Source: Theodoxus fluviatilis (Eukaryota; Mollusca; Gastropoda; Cycloneritida; Neritidae). From it: a stretch of 25,000 nt of DNA. A program made the translations under genes and the position numbers. This document shows, piece after piece, positions 1 to 10,546 of the stretch; the first letter of the stretch is position 1, and every line of letters begins with the position of its first letter. A model generated the notes under the pieces. It was given only the letters and a program-made list of their open reading frames with translations. It was not told the DNA's origin and made no database searches. The stretch is taken from NCBI GenBank assembly GCA_034096865.1, contig JAWQFJ010018824.1, forward strand, positions 1 through 25,000, in the 5' to 3' direction.

Positions 1-1582
1 GCCACGCTGAATGCCATATCACATCGTGAGTGTATTCCTCCGCTTGTTGTGGTACACTCCATACTGGCAGCCATTTTTCCGTCAGTTCATTTTCTAAACA
101 TCGATTTCCCATGAATGTAAAACTTGTATGCGGTAAAATTCGAATCACAAGAGTGTAATATTGTGAACTCTACTAATTATAAGGACTTTGAATACAACAG
201 CAATATTTATACTTCATTGAGCGAGTAAGGCAACCAATCCCGTCTGCATAATCTTCGATACACACAGAAACCCACTGAGTGCTTTTGCTGATGAGGAATC
301 ATTAATTTAATGTATGCTTAGAAGGATAAAACTTAGAAAAACTGCTTCTGAGCTATCCGATAATATCGAACTTCGGAATCGGACGGATTCCTACAGAAGA
401 AACTTCCATTCGATTAACGTTCAACACAGGTTAAATCACTTACTGACTCCATCAGTCGACACCGAATGATCGAAGTGTGGAGCTCGTCAAACAGTGTGAA
501 GGCAGTTAGACCACAGGTTCCGGCCAGAAAGCATTTACTTGCGAGAGTATAACCATAGATTCACGAAACCATCCCGGACCCATAGGAATCCTTTTTGCTG
601 CGTAGGTCCAAAGATCGCGTGTATTACCAAAGACTATTCATAACTGTATAAAAACTATAATCTTTGGTATTACTATACACAATCGCACGTGCTCAGGGCA
701 GTTTGGAGCCTTATAGACACGTTCGCGCTAAAAGTAGTTCTCAAATGATTTCCTGAAAATCTCATAGATTAGTTTTATTAGAACACCAAATTTGTGTTTA
801 TCTATCGGGATAAATAATTGGAGTGAAATAGAATCGCCTCTTTTTACTCTCAATGGTCTTCTGATCATGTTGAATTTTGATTGGTAGAATCAATGGAATG
901 TGGAGCCGAAGTCACGTGACCAACCTGTGTCAGAGACACTATGATCTCTGTGTTCAGAATGCCTTTGTGGCTGACGCCCGTCATTGAGTAAATAAAAAAG
1001 CAGGAGTACAAATCGGAATAAGAAAACTTTGTTTAAAAAAAGTTTAAATGGCGCACAAGTGATCAGCCAAAGCCAGGCGTCACTGTGGTCAGTGACAGAT
1101 CTGCCCAACAGGTAATCGCTTGGAACTCTTCTGCTGCTGGTACAGAGAAGTCTGGCATTGTTCCAACACAGGCTGTACGTACTAAGGGCATCTCATAAGC
1201 ATTCTTGCACAGACTGAGGACAAACACGAGCAAATTCGCAAGTCTACCAAGAGTTCATTGTGGAGACAGTTGGGAAATACACAGTGCGTGCAACGCGATC
1301 TTTTCAGAATTGCCTGCAGGTCTCCAAAAGACCGTCACAATGTCACGCTGATAGCGACATGCGTCTTGGAAGGCCAATCCAGACTCGCATGAGTGTCCGC
1401 CCTTCGTCTGCTGTGTCGAGTGCTTACATAGTGCTCCATCGCGTGCTTTCTGCTGACCATAAACCATGGAAAGACTTTCGTTGACTTATGGGCTCTCGCA
1501 GTAAACTTTTCTCTTACTACATGGGCATCGAAGCGACCTCAATTTCATGGTGCCACAAGAGACGGACAACTTACTGCACAGA
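1..1582. other. Unique, AT-rich non-coding DNA
   Basis: I see no convincing coding region, RNA gene or tandem array here. Open frames are short and lack coding character. The only local structure is an imperfect inverted repeat (621-633 against 661-673, arms around ACCAAAGA / TCTTTGGT) enclosing an AT-rich loop. A TTTATT hexamer near 775 would read AATAAA on the minus strand, but nothing ties it to a gene. Confidence 0.6.
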
Positions 1583-1791
1583 ATGTAGGCCAGAACAAGA
1601 GGGTTGAAATGGTGCCATCACATCCACTCTTCAGCCCTTCAGAAGGCACTGGTGACAGACATCGGTCAAACCTCCTCCTCCAAAATAATGTAGGCCAGAA
1701 CAAGAGGGTTGAAATGGTGCCATCACATCCACTCTTCAGCCCTTCAGAAGGCACTGGTGACAGACATCGGTCAAACCTCCTCCTCCAAAAT
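1583..1791. repeat. Tandem duplication, 105 bp x 2
   Basis: Two near-identical copies lie head to tail, 1583-1687 and 1688-1791, both starting ATGTAGGCCAGAACAAGAGG and ending in CCTCCTCCAAAAT. Reading frames through the copies look incidental. The near identity suggests a recent duplication. Confidence 0.95.
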
Positions 1792-2089
1792 CTATCACAG
1801 GCCCTCAGCCTACATAGTGCCTTAAGTACAAGTTCCTCTCAGACGTTTCGAACTTGCATAACGGACCCAGCGTTTTGCAAAAACTAGTTCATTATCAACT
1901 TTGATTTCAGGCTGCTTTCTGACACTAGATAAACAAGCTTGCTTCTTGCTCATAAATACCTTCCACTGCACACTTACAAGGAGAACATCAGGCTCAACTC
2001 CGGGTAAAATATTGCCCTGAAGACTCGATCGGAATGGAATTCAGGCATGGACGACATAAACGTTCCCGTACAGCTCGGGATAGAAAAGT
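1792..2089. other. Unique DNA downstream of a candidate terminal exon
   Basis: No gene is visible. If the exon at 2090-2346 is real, this would be its 3' untranslated region or downstream flank on the minus strand. I do not see a canonical AATAAA on the minus strand within it. Confidence 0.4.
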
Positions 2090-2346
2090 CTAGGGCTTTG
2101 TAGTCGTGTCTGCCTTGGCTCCGTCTTGCCTTCCATCTGGAGCAAGTGAGAAGTCCCTGTGGATAGTGAAGTGTAATGCTTTCTCTGGTGTTTTGAAGGA
2201 GGAGAGCTCATGCAGGGCCTGATGTGCAGAACTTCCCCACGCTTCTGGTTTTCCTGTTGGCTGTAGCGCTCCAGCTTGCACCTCACTGGAAAGAATTTGT
2301 CCCTTTAGATCATTTCCATAATTTCGATACTTGAAATCAAGTGCAT
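2090..2346 (-). CDS. Candidate terminal coding exon, unknown product
   Basis: On the minus strand a pyrimidine-rich stretch ends in the acceptor CCACACCTGCAG at 2347-2352. It is followed by an open frame of 84 codons ending in TAG (2090-2092); the incoming intron would be phase 1. The peptide begins ALDFKYRNYGNDLKGQ and ends DGRQDGAKADTTTKP. Its mixed, non-repetitive composition differs from the repeat-encoded peptides around it. I recognise no domain. The same frame stays open upstream through the 23-bp minisatellite, so the acceptor choice matters. It could be the last exon of a minus-strand gene or a chance open frame. Confidence 0.4.
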
Positions 2347-2440
2347 CTGCAGGTGTGGAAACCGGTGAAAACGTTGGTGTGACAATTGTCTGTAGCAATG
2401 CAGTGGTGGCAGGGCGTGAGAGAGAGTAGGGAGGCGATGA

Positions 2441-3019
2441 TGTTAAGCTGGGGTTGACAGTGGTGGTAAGCTGGGGTTGACAGTGATGGTAAGCTGGGGT
2501 TGACAGTGATGTTAAGCTGGGGTTGACAATGGTGGTAAGCTGTGGTTGACAGTGGTGGTAAGCTGGGGTTGACAGTGATGGTAAGCTGGGGTTGACAGTG
2601 ATGGTAAGCTGGGGTTGACAGTGATGGTAAGCTGGGGTTGACAGTGATGGTAAGCTGGGGTTGACAGTGATGGTAAGCTGGGGTTGACAGTGATGGTAAG
2701 CTGGGGTTGACAGTGATGGTAAGCTGGGGTTGACAGTGGTGGTAAGCTGGGGTTGACAGTGATGGTAAGCTGGGGTTGACAGTGATGGTAAGCTGGGGTT
2801 GACAGTGATGGTAAGCTGGGGTTGACAGTGATGGTAAGCTGGGGTTGACAGTGATGGTAAGCTGGGGTTGACAGTGATGGTAAGCTGGGGTTGACAGTGA
2901 TGGTAAGCTGGGGTTGACAGTGATGGTAAGCTGGGGTTGACAGTGATGGTAAGCTGGGGTTGACAGTGATGGTAAGCTGGGGTTGACAGTGATGGTAAGC
3001 TGGGGTTGACAGTGATGGT
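2441..3019. repeat. 23-bp minisatellite, about 25 copies
   Basis: Head-to-tail units of GTAAGCTGGGG then TTGACAGTGATG, nearly identical, with a few variants (GTGGTG for GTGATG, TGTTAAG for TGGTAAG) clustered at the low-coordinate end. Because 23 is not a multiple of three, the array opens long frames in several phases. The 23-residue periodic peptide it encodes on the minus strand is a product of the array, not a protein family. Confidence 0.97.
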
Positions 3020-3537
3020 GTCAAGACTTGTCTGTCTCCAAGGAACTATAGGCATCGTGACACGTGACTGGGGAACTGTTTTTCCCGAGTTTGTACGACT
3101 GTCTCAAAAACTTAGGACAGGCTGCAAAATGATAAAGATCGACTTCATTGAATCTGTGGGTTTCAAACAGTGCCCTCAAACACGCATCGTGACGAGAGCC
3201 CAACAAGCAAAGACAACCGTGCGGAACAATGTGCAGTTCAGCTACAAACAAATCAACTCCCAAAACACCAAAAAATCGAAATTAGGCTTGCTCCGGAACA
3301 CTCCATGTCGCCTCTCCTCTACCTCTCCTTCTCCGGTCTCTCCTTCTCACTGTACCCCGACTTCTAACCCCCACTACAGCCAAGGAAAGCGCCAACCCCC
3401 ACCCTTCCCACCCTCTTCCACCTCCATTCCCCAGTCTCCTATTGAGCATTGTCAATTCGACTGTCACCACCCACCCTCTTCCTGTGTATCCATCCTCTAT
3501 TTCCTTCATACACCGCAACCCCCTTTTTCTCAGGCCC
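3020..3537. other. Unique then pyrimidine-rich non-coding DNA
   Basis: The first half is unremarkable unique sequence. From about 3300 to 3537 the plus strand is strongly C/T-rich, which keeps a long but low-complexity frame open. I see no gene. Confidence 0.5.
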
Positions 3538-4294
3538 TGTAGCGTGGAAAATAGTAACCCGTGGAAAACAGTAACCGGAAGTCATCGCAGAGTTATCTGC
3601 GAGGGACGTGCTGAGAATTCCACTCTAAAAAGAGACGGCACCAGCCACTCCGCCTGACTGACTTGGCACGCCCGGGGAGTTATGCTAAGATCCGGCCGCG
3701 TAAATATATCTGCGTTTTGTGACAAACGTCTTTCTCGGCGGTACTGTACTCCATGCACCTTAACGGTGCGCGTGATTCGGGTGTAATCTTAAGCTAAACG
3801 ACGTTTATTGGCGCTGCTGAAATGGTCGAAGTCGGAAACATTCGGAACGTCGTTTAGCTTAAGATTACACCCGAATCACGCGCACCGTTAAGGTGCATGG
3901 AGTACAGTACCGCCGAGCAAGACGTTTGTCACAAAACGCAGATATATTTACGCGGCCGGATCTTAGCATAACTCCCCGGGCGTGCCAAGTCAGTCAACGG
4001 TCGCGTTTTATAAAACCAGACTACAAACAGACTACAGGGAGGTGACTCCCATATTATTTCCGGCAGGGGAGACGGCTTTACACGGGGAAAAACTTTTTTG
4101 AACGCTACATCATGTGTTAAACTACACAAATGCACCAAAACCTCGTAAAGCAACTAATGCGTCGTTTGTCGGAATATATTCCATGCGAAGAACAGGTGCA
4201 GGAGCGGTAAATTGCATAAAGCACGTCCCTCGCAGATAACTCTGCGATGACTTCCGGTTACTGTTTTCCACGGGTTACTATTTTCCACGCTACA
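3538..4294. mobile_element. MITE-like element with 75-bp perfect terminal inverted repeats
   Basis: The outer 75 bases, 3538-3612 and 4220-4294, are perfect inverted complements starting TGTAGCGTGGAAAATAGTAA. Each arm holds two direct 17-bp subrepeats (GTGGAAAANAGTAACC) and a small hairpin (TCGCAGA, GTTA, TCTGCGA). No transposase is encoded, so it is presumably non-autonomous. I could not find a convincing target-site duplication and do not assign a superfamily. A second long hairpin sits inside it (3655-3996). The right end abuts a 12-bp minisatellite. Confidence 0.85.
3655..3996. repeat. Internal 151-bp hairpin nested in the MITE
   Basis: 3655-3805 and 3846-3996 are inverted complements over 151 bases with one mismatch, separated by a 40-bp loop (3806-3845). 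The arms do not match the outer 75-bp repeats, so this is either a second palindromic element inserted in the first or an internal foldback. The arms include TTAAGCTAAACGACGTT near the loop and TGACTGACTTGGCACG at the base. Confidence 0.93.
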
Positions 4295-4296
4295 CG

Positions 4297-4379
4297 CCCC
4301 CTCTCCTGTCCCCTCTCCTGTCCCCTCTCCTGTCCCCTCTCCTGTCCCCTCTCCTGTCCCCTCTCCTGTCCCCTCTCTC
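4297..4379. repeat. 12-bp minisatellite, about 7 copies
   Basis: CCCCTCTCCTGT repeated head to tail directly after the right end of the MITE. All plus-strand Cs and Ts make one strand purely pyrimidine-biased. Confidence 0.97.
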
Positions 4380-4699
4380 ACCTCCTGTCTCCAGTGCAGC
4401 ACCGTCGCTTCACCACTCCAACACCACTTAATTCTCCTTGTGTACGATCATCCGTCGCCTTCGTTACAAACCCTACTATTTCCAGCTGCATTGCACGTTT
4501 CTTGTATGAACTGCCAGACCCGTCTTGTCAGCAGAGGACATCGTAGAGCAGTATACTTCTAATTCTAGTGATATTTCGTGGACAATTCATGGATACAAGA
4601 GGTGGACATTGTGTCCACGGTTGCGTCTGCCTCTGTGCGTGTCTGGTGTCAGATGAGGACAGAGCAGTCAGGTAACTGGGGCTGTACAAAAAAAAGCGA
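4380..4699. other. Unique spacer, no gene seen
   Basis: Short unique sequence between the C/T minisatellite and the TG microsatellite. No coding, RNA or repeat signal that I can support. Confidence 0.5.
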
Positions 4700-4810
4700 G
4701 TGAATGTGTGCGTGAATGCGCGCTCTTGCGTGTGCGTGCGTTCCCTTATGCATCTGTGTGTGAGTGTGCAATTTATGTGTGTGTACTTGTGTATATATGA
4801 GTGCATAATA

Positions 4811-4841
<31 letters not shown>

Positions 4842-4914
4842 TGTGTGTGAGTGTGTGTGTGTGTGTGTGTGAGTGTGTGTGAGTGTGTGTGTGAGTGTGT
4901 GTGAGTGTGTGTGT

Positions 4915-4971
<57 letters not shown>

Positions 4972-4985
4972 TGTGTGTGTGAGTG
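4700..4985. repeat. (TG)n microsatellite, uninterrupted core 4811-4985
   Basis: Degenerate TG-rich DNA becomes an almost pure TG tract with occasional GAGTG interruptions. Alternating purine-pyrimidine DNA of this length can adopt Z-form. The frames it opens are repeat-encoded. Confidence 0.97.
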
Positions 4986-5229
4986 ATCCACTGACACGAT
5001 GGGGAGGGAAGCCCTATCTTGTCCTGAATGCGAGGGCCACACAGGAATGCCACACCACGTCAGACAGCGGGCATAGAACGTCATTACCTGGAGTGGAAGC
5101 TTGGAACTCTAACCTCGAGCCCACCTAAATAACTCATAAATGTATGCGACCTTGATCTCGCAGCCTCTTTGGAGACAATTTACCGTGGGGCACAATACAT
5201 AGCACTGGGTGGTGCAAGCGTGCGCGTAC

Positions 5230-5390
5230 ACGGACGGACAGACGGACGGACGGACGGACACACAGACACACACACATGTACAGACACACGCACATACACG
5301 TACGCATACCCACACACACACATACACATAAACACACACACACGTACGCACACCACACACACACGCACACGCACGTACAGGCACGCGCGC
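5230..5390. repeat. (GGAC)n and (CA)n compound microsatellite
   Basis: A short GGAC tetranucleotide run (about 5233-5258) passes into a degenerate CA-rich tract with CG-containing variants (ACGCAC, ACGTAC). Confidence 0.93.
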
Positions 5391-5444
5391 GCGTGCACGA
5401 TCGACCTTCCCCCCGAAAATGTGAAGGCAAAGATAAAGGTCATT

Positions 5445-5525
5445 CACACAGCTCCTCTTCTTCTTCGTCATCGTCAGCAGCAGGAGCTGCAGCGGCAACG
5501 GCAACAGCATCGGCATCGGCGAAGG
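5445..5525. repeat. Interrupted trinucleotide tract (CTT/TCA/GCA/GGC)
   Basis: Runs of TCT/TCA, then GCA/GCG and CGGCAA/CGGCAT triplets. In one plus frame this reads as a serine run followed by an alanine-rich run, ending near a GTGAGT that could be a donor (5544). Coding is possible, but with no second line of evidence I call only a repeat. Confidence 0.5.
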
Positions 5526-5689
5526 ACACCCATTGTTGCCATGGTGAGTGCAAACTGGCGGCGTTTACGACAGTTGTAAACGGTTCTCATTTGAGGCCAC
5601 TGAGCAGGAAGGAGTCTGGTGGACATCAAAGCGACAGGAAGGGCGATGTGCAGCCGTTTTTAAGGCACTGAACCCTAGTATTTATGTGT

Positions 5690-5726
5690 TGAGGGAGGGA
5701 GGGAGGGATAGAGAGAGGGAGGGAGG

Positions 5727-5773
<47 letters not shown>

Positions 5774-5928
5774 AGAGAGAGAGACAGAGAGACAGAGAGA
5801 CACAGACAGACACAGAGAGAGAGAGAGCCAGACAGACAGACAGACAGACATACAGACAGACAGAAAGAGAGAGACAGAGAGAGATAGACAGAGATAGACA
5901 GAAAGACACACAGAGAGACAGAGAGAGA

Positions 5929-5990
<62 letters not shown>

Positions 5991-5995
5991 GAGAT
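5690..5995. repeat. (GGGA)n / (GA)n / (GACA)n compound tract
   Basis: About 300 bp of almost pure purine on the plus strand: GGGA units, then GA, then GACA/GATA variants, then GA again. Mirror-symmetric purine tracts of this kind can form triplex (H-DNA). Confidence 0.97.
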
Positions 5996-6411
5996 GTCAT
6001 TGAATCCCAGGTGGGAAATGACTGGGCAGTCACGTGATAAATCACCTGACTACACCTGTCACTCCAGTCAAGGTGGGGAATGCAAATGATGACGTAAAAG
6101 GTAGACGGGTGACAACTTCCATGTTGATTCAAAGGACACTCTTCCCCCATTGGGGTCTTGGCTTGCCTCGGTTTCCGCCCTCCTCCACCTATTCGTTCTG
6201 AACGCTACTGACAGAGCCAACTGGTGTTATTGATAAACAAAACCACTGGTCGTACAAAGTGAAATTTATATCCTTAAATAAAAAATAAAAACGTCTTAAA
6301 GATTGTGTAGGCAAGGAAGTGTTTATTTCGGTATACTACCACTGGGTCTAATTTTTACCACTTAAACAGTTTGTCATTATCACTTTTCATCTGGAGGTAA
6401 TTTTAACAAGG
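5996..6411. other. Unique DNA, no gene seen
   Basis: No open frame with coding character and no array. It ends in AT-rich sequence (about 6260-6400) before the TGGA tract. Confidence 0.5.
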
Positions 6412-6476
6412 ATGAATGGATGAATGGATGGATGGATGGATGGGTGGGTGGGTGGGTGGGTAGGTGGGTGGGTGGG

Positions 6477-6507
<31 letters not shown>

Positions 6508-6512
6508 ATGAT
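6412..6512 (+). repeat. (TGGA)n-(TGGG)n-(TGGC)n microsatellite
   Basis: Three adjacent tetranucleotide blocks that differ by the last base. The middle block (about 6440-6478) is GGGT repeated at least eight times, enough G-runs on one strand for an intramolecular quadruplex. It immediately precedes a copy of the dispersed repeat at 6525, as the arrays do at 11.8 and 12.0 kb. Confidence 0.95.
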
Positions 6513-6524
6513 GAATGGACAGAC

Positions 6525-6690
6525 GGACGGAGTTTACGGCCTAACAGCCGTTGTAGGCTATATAAGGCCATTAAGCACGAAAATCACTAGTATAGTTCCG
6601 AGTACAAGCAAATCAAGTCACAACGTCCCTATTTATTCCCTTCTTGCGAATCGCGTAGAGAGACGCGGTGGGTCAATTCTGCCCCCCAAC
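6525..6690. mobile_element. Dispersed repeat, copy A
   Basis: About 150 bp matching copies B (11668-11815) and C (12060-12210). Shared blocks are GGAGTTTACGGCC near the start, GTAGGCTAT, GCAAATCAAGTCAC, and a GTAGAGAGACGCGGTGGGTC block at the end. All three copies have a TGGA-type array at a border. On the minus strand this resembles a short element with an ATCC-type microsatellite tail, as in some invertebrate SINE-like or Helitron-like repeats; the class is not resolved. Confidence 0.85.
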
Positions 6691-6985
6691 CCTCACGGGG
6701 CGTCTATTCTGACCCCCAACCCTCACGGTGGGTCAATTCTGCCCCCCAACCCACACGAGCGTCTATGCTGACCCCCAACCCACACGCTGGGTCAATTCTG
6801 CCACCCAACTCACACGGGGCGTCTATGCTGACCCCCAACCCACACGGAGGGTCTATTCTGAGCCCCAACCCACACGGTGGGTCAATTCTGACCCCCAACC
6901 CACACGGGGCGTCTATGCTGACCCCCAACCCAGAGGGGGTAACGGTGGGTCAATTCTGACCCCCAACCCAGAGGGGGTAACGAGT
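6667..6985. repeat. 30-bp minisatellite, about 11 copies
   Basis: Units alternate between GGTGGGTCAATTCTGACCCC and GGGGCGTCTATGCTGACCCC followed by CAACCCACAC. It grows out of the end of dispersed-repeat copy A, and the same GGGTCAATTCTGACCCC block appears once, unamplified, at the end of copy C (about 12196-12232). The array therefore probably arose from the end of that repeat. Confidence 0.95.
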
Positions 6986-7192
6986 CTGGCAACACAATGA
7001 CAGCAACATTTTTTTTCATGACATGCCAGAGATGACGTATGTGGCTTACCAAGACGCCTTTCAATCAGAATGAGACAGAAGCAACGGCAGCACGTGTCTG
7101 TTGTCCAAGTCTGCTATTTTCACGTGCAAAGAAGCACCTACGAGACTTTTGCAATTCGAAGTGGATGGAACAACGATGGCAAGGACTGGAAC

Positions 7193-7260
7193 GACCGTCA
7201 TTGTCCGACAATCAGCTTGCTTGACAGACCGTCATTGTCCGACAATCAGCTTGCTTGACA
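7193..7260. repeat. Tandem duplication, 34 bp x 2
   Basis: 7193-7226 and 7227-7260 are identical copies starting GACCGTCATTGTCCGACAAT. No function suggested. Confidence 0.95.
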
Positions 7261-7337
7261 CGAGTTCCAATCAAATCGACTCGTAGAGGTTGACCAGAGA
7301 GGTTCAAATCCAGTCCCGTAAAGTTGTCATGGGTCTC

Positions 7338-7560
7338 CAATGGTCTGTGTGTGTGCGTGTGTATCTGTACGTGTGCGTGCGTGTCGGTGTGTGCTTGTGC
7401 GTGTCTGTGTGTGCTTGTGTGTGTCTGTAGGTGTGTGTGCTTGTGTGAGCTTCTGTGTGTATGTTTGTGTGTGCGTTGGTGTGAGTGTGATATTGTGTGC
7501 GTCTGTGCGTATGTTTGTGTGTGAGTTGGTGGGAGTGTGTTGGTGTGTGCGTCTGTGCGT
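7338..7560. repeat. Degenerate TG-rich tract
   Basis: GTGTGTGC/GTGTGTCT-like units with many interruptions. Frames read on either strand across it are low-complexity. Confidence 0.9.
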
Positions 7561-7797
7561 TTTAAGGGGCTTCAAGCAGGCAGCCAGAGCGGATGACGAC
7601 TTGAGCGTGGTGAATGCGTAGCGGATCATGCTCACGCTGGGTATAGGCCTACGTACGGGGGACGGAGGGCGACATGAGGCTTGTCAAACACACATACTCC
7701 CTCTGCCTTCCACTGCTATTTCCCCAGCAGTGGGCAATATATCATTTCTGACTGTATCCCGCCCCAGGTCCCCCTCCCCATCCCTTTCTCTTTCAAA

Positions 7798-7819
7798 CCC
7801 CCCCCCCCCCCCCCCCCCC
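7798..7819. repeat. Poly-C run, 22 bases
   Basis: Uninterrupted C on the plus strand (G on the minus) inside a C-rich stretch. Homopolymers of this length are also prone to sequencing and assembly error. Confidence 0.95.
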
Positions 7820-7987
7820 TCCAACCCTCCGCGCTCCTCCTACCCCTAGGAGTATTCGTGCCTGGCACAAGCCGAGACGTTGAGATGTCAGGGGACAGTA
7901 ATGGTGGTTCTTACAGCCTTCTGTGTGGCAAGCCATGTTCATAAATGTTGTAAGCTTGTGTTTAGATGTGTATATGTGTATCTTAAA

Positions 7988-7995
7988 GTGTGTGT

Positions 7996-8081
<86 letters not shown>
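7988..8081. repeat. (TG)n-(AG)n compound microsatellite
   Basis: About 40 bp of TG joined directly to about 52 bp of pure AG. Confidence 0.97.
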
Positions 8082-8084
<3 letters not shown>

Positions 8085-8767
8085 GGTGACCAGTTATTCC
8101 AACGCATGCTTTCGTGATCTTCTACGTGGCCTGAATATGACCGTTTGGAGGACTGGGTGTGACCAGCTTACGGAGGACAAGATCACGCGTAAGAGATCGC
8201 GAAAGAATACTCAAGACTACCTGGTCACTATCTATCCCTCTATTCCACCACTCCGCCTCTATATGTCTGTGTGTGTGCACGCGTGTGACACATGGGGGTT
8301 CTAGACGGAGGCCTACGTGTGCATGAGAGAGTGTGTGGGTGCGTATGGGTTCTGCTATATGAGTGCAGGCGAACACGAACTGTGACTTGAATGGTGGTAC
8401 TCCTGTGAGAGGGGAGACGGGTGACTGTGGGTCTCAGTGAGAGCGAGACCTAATATGCCAGTATGGATGTATGAATGTGTATAGGTATGAGTGTATGTGA
8501 AGCTGACCTCTTATGGAGAACAGACCTACTGGCATGGCTCCCCCTCCTTACTTTCCTGCTTCCCCCTCCCTCGCCACCCCATCACCTTGCTTTTTACTAA
8601 TCTCCCAGGGCTCTTGTTTTTTTGCTTGAGCTGTATTCACTCCTCTGTTATGTTCCCTTTCCCGTGCCCTTGCGTGCTTGAGCTCTTCTCAAGCCTCAGG
8701 GTTAGAGATGTGGTGAGTTGTCACACCCTTCAGTATGGCTGAAATGGTCGTTGTCCCCAACATTTCC
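8082..8767. other. Mostly unique DNA, no supported gene
   Basis: A plus-strand frame from 8083 to about 8270 has somewhat coding-like composition, but no splice or start evidence supports it. The rest shows weak TG-rich patches (8270-8500) and C/T-rich patches (8530-8690). Confidence 0.45.
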
Positions 8768-8990
8768 GGACACTGTACCTGAGGTACTCTGTCCGATAAT
8801 TTATGAGCGCTTTAAAGCCACACTCCCTTGATTTGATTTTCGTATTTTGGCTCCAAAGTCATCTTCATCCATGCACAAACCATCCCAGAAAATATGAAAC
8901 TTATAAATGTTACCGAAGTATTTCAAAATCATTTTTTAATCTATCGGACAGAGTACCTGAGGAAGGCGAATAGCCGAAAATTTGAAGCTA
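8768..8990. other. Hairpin and repeated CGGACANNGTACCTGAGG motif with hammerhead-like core
   Basis: 8768-8796 folds as a hairpin (CGGACA / TGTCCG with inner GTACC / GGTAC). The motif recurs at 8945-8962, and 8783-8798 is a perfect 16-bp inverted match to 8942-8957. The second copy leads into CTGAGGA, a GGC/GCC stem (8964-8975) and GAAA, the order of a hammerhead ribozyme core. A proper cleavage triplet and stem III are not evident, so this is at most a degenerate relic, perhaps of a retroelement. Confidence 0.4.
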
Positions 8991-9205
8991 AGTAAATGCT
9001 TGTTTGTTTGCTCGTTCGTTTAATCCTACTATATATACAAACAAAACACCACAACTCACTCCAACTATTTGATTGGTCTTTTAAAGTTTTCTTTCCCCTT
9101 GAATACTTCTTTCAAATACGCAGAAAAGATGAAACTCCTGAATCAGTGAATTCCAGGCTGCTAGAACATAGCATTTTCTTTGGAGTGTATGAAGATCTCT
9201 TGGCA

Positions 9206-9208
<3 letters not shown>

Positions 9209-9264
<56 letters not shown>
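9209..9264. repeat. (AT)n microsatellite
   Basis: About 56 bp of alternating AT, able to extrude as a cruciform. Confidence 0.97.
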
Positions 9265-9273
<9 letters not shown>

Positions 9274-9299
9274 AAAGTATGTAGGCCTATGTACGTATA

Positions 9300-9470
9300 C
9301 AGTAAAACCTCTATTTTACGACCCTCTCTTAAACGACTCCTCTCGATTGCGACTTGAAAAATTTTAACGGATGTATTTTCCTATCAAAGTGACCTCTCTT
9401 AAACGACTTCCTCCAAAACGCGACTTGCGACCGTCAATCCTCAGCATTTTAACGACTTTTTGACCTAGAT
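9300..9470 (+). mobile_element. Probable pogo/Tigger-like terminal sequence
   Basis: A TA dinucleotide (9298-9299) is followed by CAGTAAAACCTCTATTTTAC, matching the general form of pogo/Tigger terminal repeats within Tc1/mariner. CTCTCTTAAACGAC occurs twice just inside (about 9322 and 9393), like subterminal binding repeats. Downstream, at about 9691, a short frame begins MPKTKRLVVKG and is broken within about 45 codons; it could be a transposase remnant. I found no matching inverted end, so this may be a one-ended relic. Confidence 0.45.
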
Positions 9471-10546
9471 TTCCCCAAACTGCAGTCCCTTTAGCGGCAC
9501 ATGCAACTGCAATTAATTACTGTCCATTCCAAAACGACAGCTTTTGCGAGTGCTGTTATGCACACTTAGTGCAGTAGGAGTTACTTCATGTTCTGTAAGG
9601 ATTGTCTGCCGTCCAGTGACGTCTCCCAAGACCCATTCTGTAAACCCGAGTCAGTAGTATTGCCGGTAGGCGAAATCTCTAGTTTACTAGAATGCCCAAG
9701 ACCAAGCGACTTGTGGTCAAGGGGCAGACAACTTTCATTTATTACGGAATAACGCTTTCATCCGAAAGAGAAATGTTAAGCTTCGTAATAAACTTGTTGC
9801 ACAGGTTTTGCTCTGCATGAGATAACTGACTGAAATTTCCAGCCATCGTGGGTTCACCAGTTTGAGTCTCATACCCATTGGTAAAAATAGCATCAACTCG
9901 CAGCGAACGAACTGCCGCGCCAGTGACTGAAGAGCAAATCAAGGCTGCCACTGGCGGCATGGTTTTCGATTTTGCTGCGCACGTGTCTGCATCGGTTTAC
10001 AGGTGGCAAGGAGGCAGAGGCTACTCCAATGGCAGCACTGACAGTGACTGTAGTGGTCTGGCATTCGTCAGGTTAAAGTTATTATTAGGTTGAAGTTAGG
10101 TCAATTTTCCTGTTGGCCATTCAATTAGCATGGAGTTTGGGTTAAAAAAGAACGAGCGATCAAATAAACAGTTCAGCGATCGTTACAGCGGTACCATCTA
10201 TTAGTATATATTTCAACAAAAGACATTCATCAAGTAAGGTGCCCTTGAAACAGCCGGAAACTTCGCAGCCAAAATTGAACCTATGTAAGTCACCTAATCG
10301 GTTACATCATTTGCAAGTAGCACTTGTATAATGTACATTATATCATGCAATACATCAGCCTCTTCAAAGTTTCTTTATCTCCTATATTCTGCTCATACAT
10401 GTATGTATTTTTAAAAGTAGAATAGGAGGTCTAGCTTACTCCAAGTTAACAGTAAAAAAGATGTATTGTGCATGTATTGCATTGTGTTTTATGTTGGCAT
10501 TATTCCTATATATAATACATTATGTTCATTTTATTCAAATCTCCTT

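Noticed and set aside
2441..3019. CRISPR-like array
   Set aside because: Units are contiguous 23-mers with no unique spacers, in eukaryotic sequence context.
5109..5671. Overlapping frames around the CA and trinucleotide tracts
   Set aside because: All are low-complexity. The Ser/Ala run with a downstream GTGAGT is suggestive but has no second support.
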